Below, one piece after another: positions 38,440-39,657 of a stretch of DNA of 39,657 nucleotides. The stretch lies in assembly GCA_009840175.1 (NCBI GenBank), contig VXOI01000051.1, positions 1 through 39,657 of the forward strand, given 5' to 3'. Every line of letters starts with the position of its first letter. Positions within the stretch are counted from its first letter, which is position 1. The position numbers and the translations under genes are program-made. This stretch comes from Chloroflexota bacterium. GTDB taxonomy: Bacteria; Chloroflexota; Dehalococcoidia; Lucifugimonadales; UBA3495. The notes beneath the pieces are model-generated. The model was not told where the DNA came from, ran no database searches, and saw only the letters and a program-made list of their open reading frames with translations.

Positions 38440-38943
38440 TTAACCGGCAGATTCGCTCTCAAGCTGTCGGCGGCGATTTACGCGAGACTGTATGGCATGG
38501 ATGACCTCCTCTACGGCCATGCGCCCCACCGGGCCGGAGGCGTACATCGAACCCAGCACCACACCGCCACGGCCCAGGAGGAACTCGGCAGGCTGGACGA
38601 AGCCGTCCCGGTCATCAGACCACCAGGCGCCAATGGTGTCGGCATCCGCCTTGGTGGCGCCGTAAGCCACTGGGAACGAGAGGCCCTTGCCCTTCACCTC
38701 CGTCGCCTGCTCATGGTTGTCGGTACTGACGGCGATGACGGTAACGTCAAGGGCATCCAACTCTGCCTTCGCTGCCTCGTATGCGGCCAACTGCCGCTGG
38801 CAGTAGGGTCACCAGTGGCCCCGGTAGAAGAGCAGCGCCGTGTAGCGGCTGGGCGCATCGCCGGGCAGGGTCAGCGTGCCGCCATCCAGCAGTTTCAATT
38901 CCAATCGGGGGAAGCGGCCCCCTTGCTGCAACATTTCGCCCAT
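38440..38943 (-). CDS. Probable selenoprotein: peroxiredoxin-like (AhpC/TSA) with UxxC active site
   Basis: A 167-residue thioredoxin-fold, AhpC/TSA-like protein. It starts at ATG 38943, with GGAGGT six bases upstream. The redox motif LFYRGHW-U-P-Y-C-QRQLAAYE contains an in-frame TGA at 38811-38809, at codon 45, where relatives have Cys (W-C-P-Y-C). Coding quality and family similarity continue unbroken after it (VTVIAVSTDNHEQATEV, FPVAYGATKADADTIG). The TGA therefore most likely encodes selenocysteine. A perfect 5-bp hairpin, CTGCC-AGC-GGCAG, begins six bases after it (38803-38791) and could be part of a bacterial SECIS. Reading only from the later TTG would remove the active site. A nonsense mutation is the alternative. 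No sel genes are in the window. Confidence 0.78.
38791..38803 (-). promoter_or_regulatory. Hairpin just after the in-frame TGA (possible SECIS part)
   Basis: CTGCC-AGC-GGCAG, 5-bp stem, beginning six bases after the TGA at codon 45. Bacterial SECIS elements sit directly downstream of the UGA, so the place fits. A larger alternative stem (GGCCACTG upstream with CAGTTGGCC downstream) would enclose the UGA. Which one forms is not known. Confidence 0.4.
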
Positions 38944-39002
38944 AACTCGACCTCCACGGCTTTCTTTCGAGAGATTATACCAACAGGTCAGTGGCAGCCT
39001 GC

Positions 39003-39031
39003 GTAGGGACGGGTTTCAAACCCGCCCCTAC
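39003..39031. repeat. Second copy of the GTAGGG palindrome
   Basis: GTAGGGACGGGTTT (39003-39016), C, AAACCCGCCCCTAC (39018-39031), one mismatch between the arms. It lies eight bases beyond the 3' end of the Smr-domain gene, matching the position of the copy at 80-108 relative to relA. Confidence 0.8.
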
Positions 39032-39039
39032 TCGCCTTT

Positions 39040-39504
39040 CTACACCGCTTGATAAACGCTGTTTTTCGCCCGCGCGGCCTTGCGAAGTCTCTTTTGGGAT
39101 TCGAGGGAACGGACGACCTGCTGCACTCGGGGAGTTCCGTAGCGGCGGAACTGTCCCGCTATCTTGCTCAGGGTCCTGGGCTGTTCGCAGTATTCCCAGA
39201 CCAGTTCGGACAATGCGGCGTCGGCTCCCGGGAGAGCGTAGACCGGCTTGACTATGGTATGGCCTGGGTTGCCGTCGGCCTTTTCGCCGAGGGTGAAGTC
39301 CAGTCGCGCACTGTGCTTTTCAAGGAACTTGCGGAACCTGGCGCGAAGGATGCCGGGGCCGCCGGTGGAGCCGTAACCGTGGATGACGCGCAGGATGCGG
39401 CAGGTGTGGCCGCCGGGCTGGACGGCCCGGTTATAGGCGTCCACGAACTCTTCCAATGCTTCAGGCCAGGTCTTGCCGTGCAGATCAAGGTCTCGGCTGT
39501 CCAA
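39040..39504 (-). CDS. Smr-domain protein with a C-terminal winged-helix-like tail
   Basis: A protein of about 154 residues. The N-terminal Smr (small MutS-related) domain has LDLHGKTWPEALEEF and ILRVIHGYGSTGGPGILR, the LDLHG and HGxG signatures linked to nuclease activity on nicked or branched DNA or on RNA. The C-terminal part (EYCEQPRTLSKIAGQFRRYGTPRVQQVVRSLESQKRLRKA) resembles a winged helix, an unusual partner. I prefer the TTG at 39504, which has AGGAG and GAGG upstream. The frame can extend to a TTG at 39582 (180 residues). It has no MutS domain. Confidence 0.8.
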   Translation of the reverse strand: MDSRDLDLHGKTWPEALEEFVDAYNRAVQPGGHTCRILRVIHGYGSTGGPGILRARFRKFLEKHSARLDFTLGEKADGNPGHTIVKPVYALPGADAALSELVWEYCEQPRTLSKIAGQFRRYGTPRVQQVVRSLESQKRLRKAARAKNSVYQAV

Positions 39505-39657
39505 TGTTTCCTCGTCTCCTGTGCGAGCGCGGGCTATCGAATTACGGAATCCAGCATAGGCCGCTCTCGACCGGACGGTCAACAGTGTATAAGGCGGGGC
39601 AACTAGGGAACCTCTGAATAAAGGGAGGAGTATGGGATACTGAAGGGAGTGAAGGGC

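Noticed and set aside
38440-38790. Short peroxiredoxin-like frame starting at TTG 38790
   Set aside because: The reading continues upstream through a TGA at the active-site Cys position to a strong start at 38943, so the short form is an artefact of treating TGA as stop.
1-39657. tRNA, rRNA, riboswitch or attachment site
   Set aside because: No cloverleaf-like or known riboswitch sequence was recognised by eye on either strand; weak or unfamiliar RNAs could be missed.

Overview
This 39.7-kb window is GC-rich, densely coded, bacterial chromosomal DNA. The best taxonomic guess is a Chloroflexota lineage near SAR202/Dehalococcoidia. The basis for this is the mix of a split alternative complex III, an F420-type (LLM) oxidoreductase, many catabolic-looking enzymes (FAH family, HpaB family, SDR, hydroxyacid dehydrogenase, carboxymuconolactone-decarboxylase-like proteins, several MFS carriers) and heavy seeding with short hairpin repeats. 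No rRNA, tRNA, CRISPR array or insertion sequence was recognised.

Layout. 0-4.5 kb: relA/spoT-type stringent-response gene (-), LLM oxidoreductase (+), a small ribbon-helix-helix protein and a CMD-family protein (-). 4.7-7.6 kb (+): DHA2-type MFS exporter and two unrecognised membrane or secreted proteins. 7.7-10.7 kb (-): glycosyltransferase, PaREP1/HEPN-like protein, NAD synthetase. 10.8-14.2 kb: a second MFS carrier (+), a methyltransferase and a 2-hydroxyacid dehydrogenase (-). 14.8-16.3 kb (+): a double-SIS protein followed by a cysteine-less CMD protein. 16.3-18.2 kb (-): retropepsin-like protein, FAH-family enzyme, and a hicB-hicA pair in which hicA carries an in-frame stop. 18.2-19.0 kb (+): an SDR lacking the usual catalytic Tyr.

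19.1-34.0 kb is one long minus-strand block. Read in the direction of transcription it holds a small membrane protein, pentaheme cytochrome (ActA), molybdopterin-type subunit and four-cluster Fe-S subunit (ActB split in two), two NrfD-type membrane proteins, DUF3341 protein (ActD), lipoprotein cytochrome c (ActE), CcmH, CcmF, a zinc-ribbon protein, a signal-peptide membrane protein, a TlpA/ResA thioredoxin and a ROK kinase. This is a menaquinol-oxidising respiratory complex with part of the machinery that attaches its haems. A promoter-like site with an internal palindrome lies upstream at about 34.13 kb.

34.3-39.6 kb: HpaB-family flavin monooxygenase (+), a third MFS carrier, an MDMPI-fold protein, a peroxiredoxin-like protein whose active-site codon is an in-frame TGA (probable selenocysteine), and an Smr-domain protein (all -).

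The most unusual features are: (1) the probable selenoprotein with a U-P-Y-C active site at 38440-38943; (2) a family of about 85-108-bp inverted-repeat elements (termini GTCTGAACTGTGATT or GTCTGAATCAGGATT), nine copies, placed at gene junctions so precisely that they supply stop codons of several genes and encode the signal-peptide region of two proteins in the cytochrome biogenesis cluster; (3) other short repeats read through inside coding sequences; (4) the nonsense-interrupted hicA next to an intact hicB.
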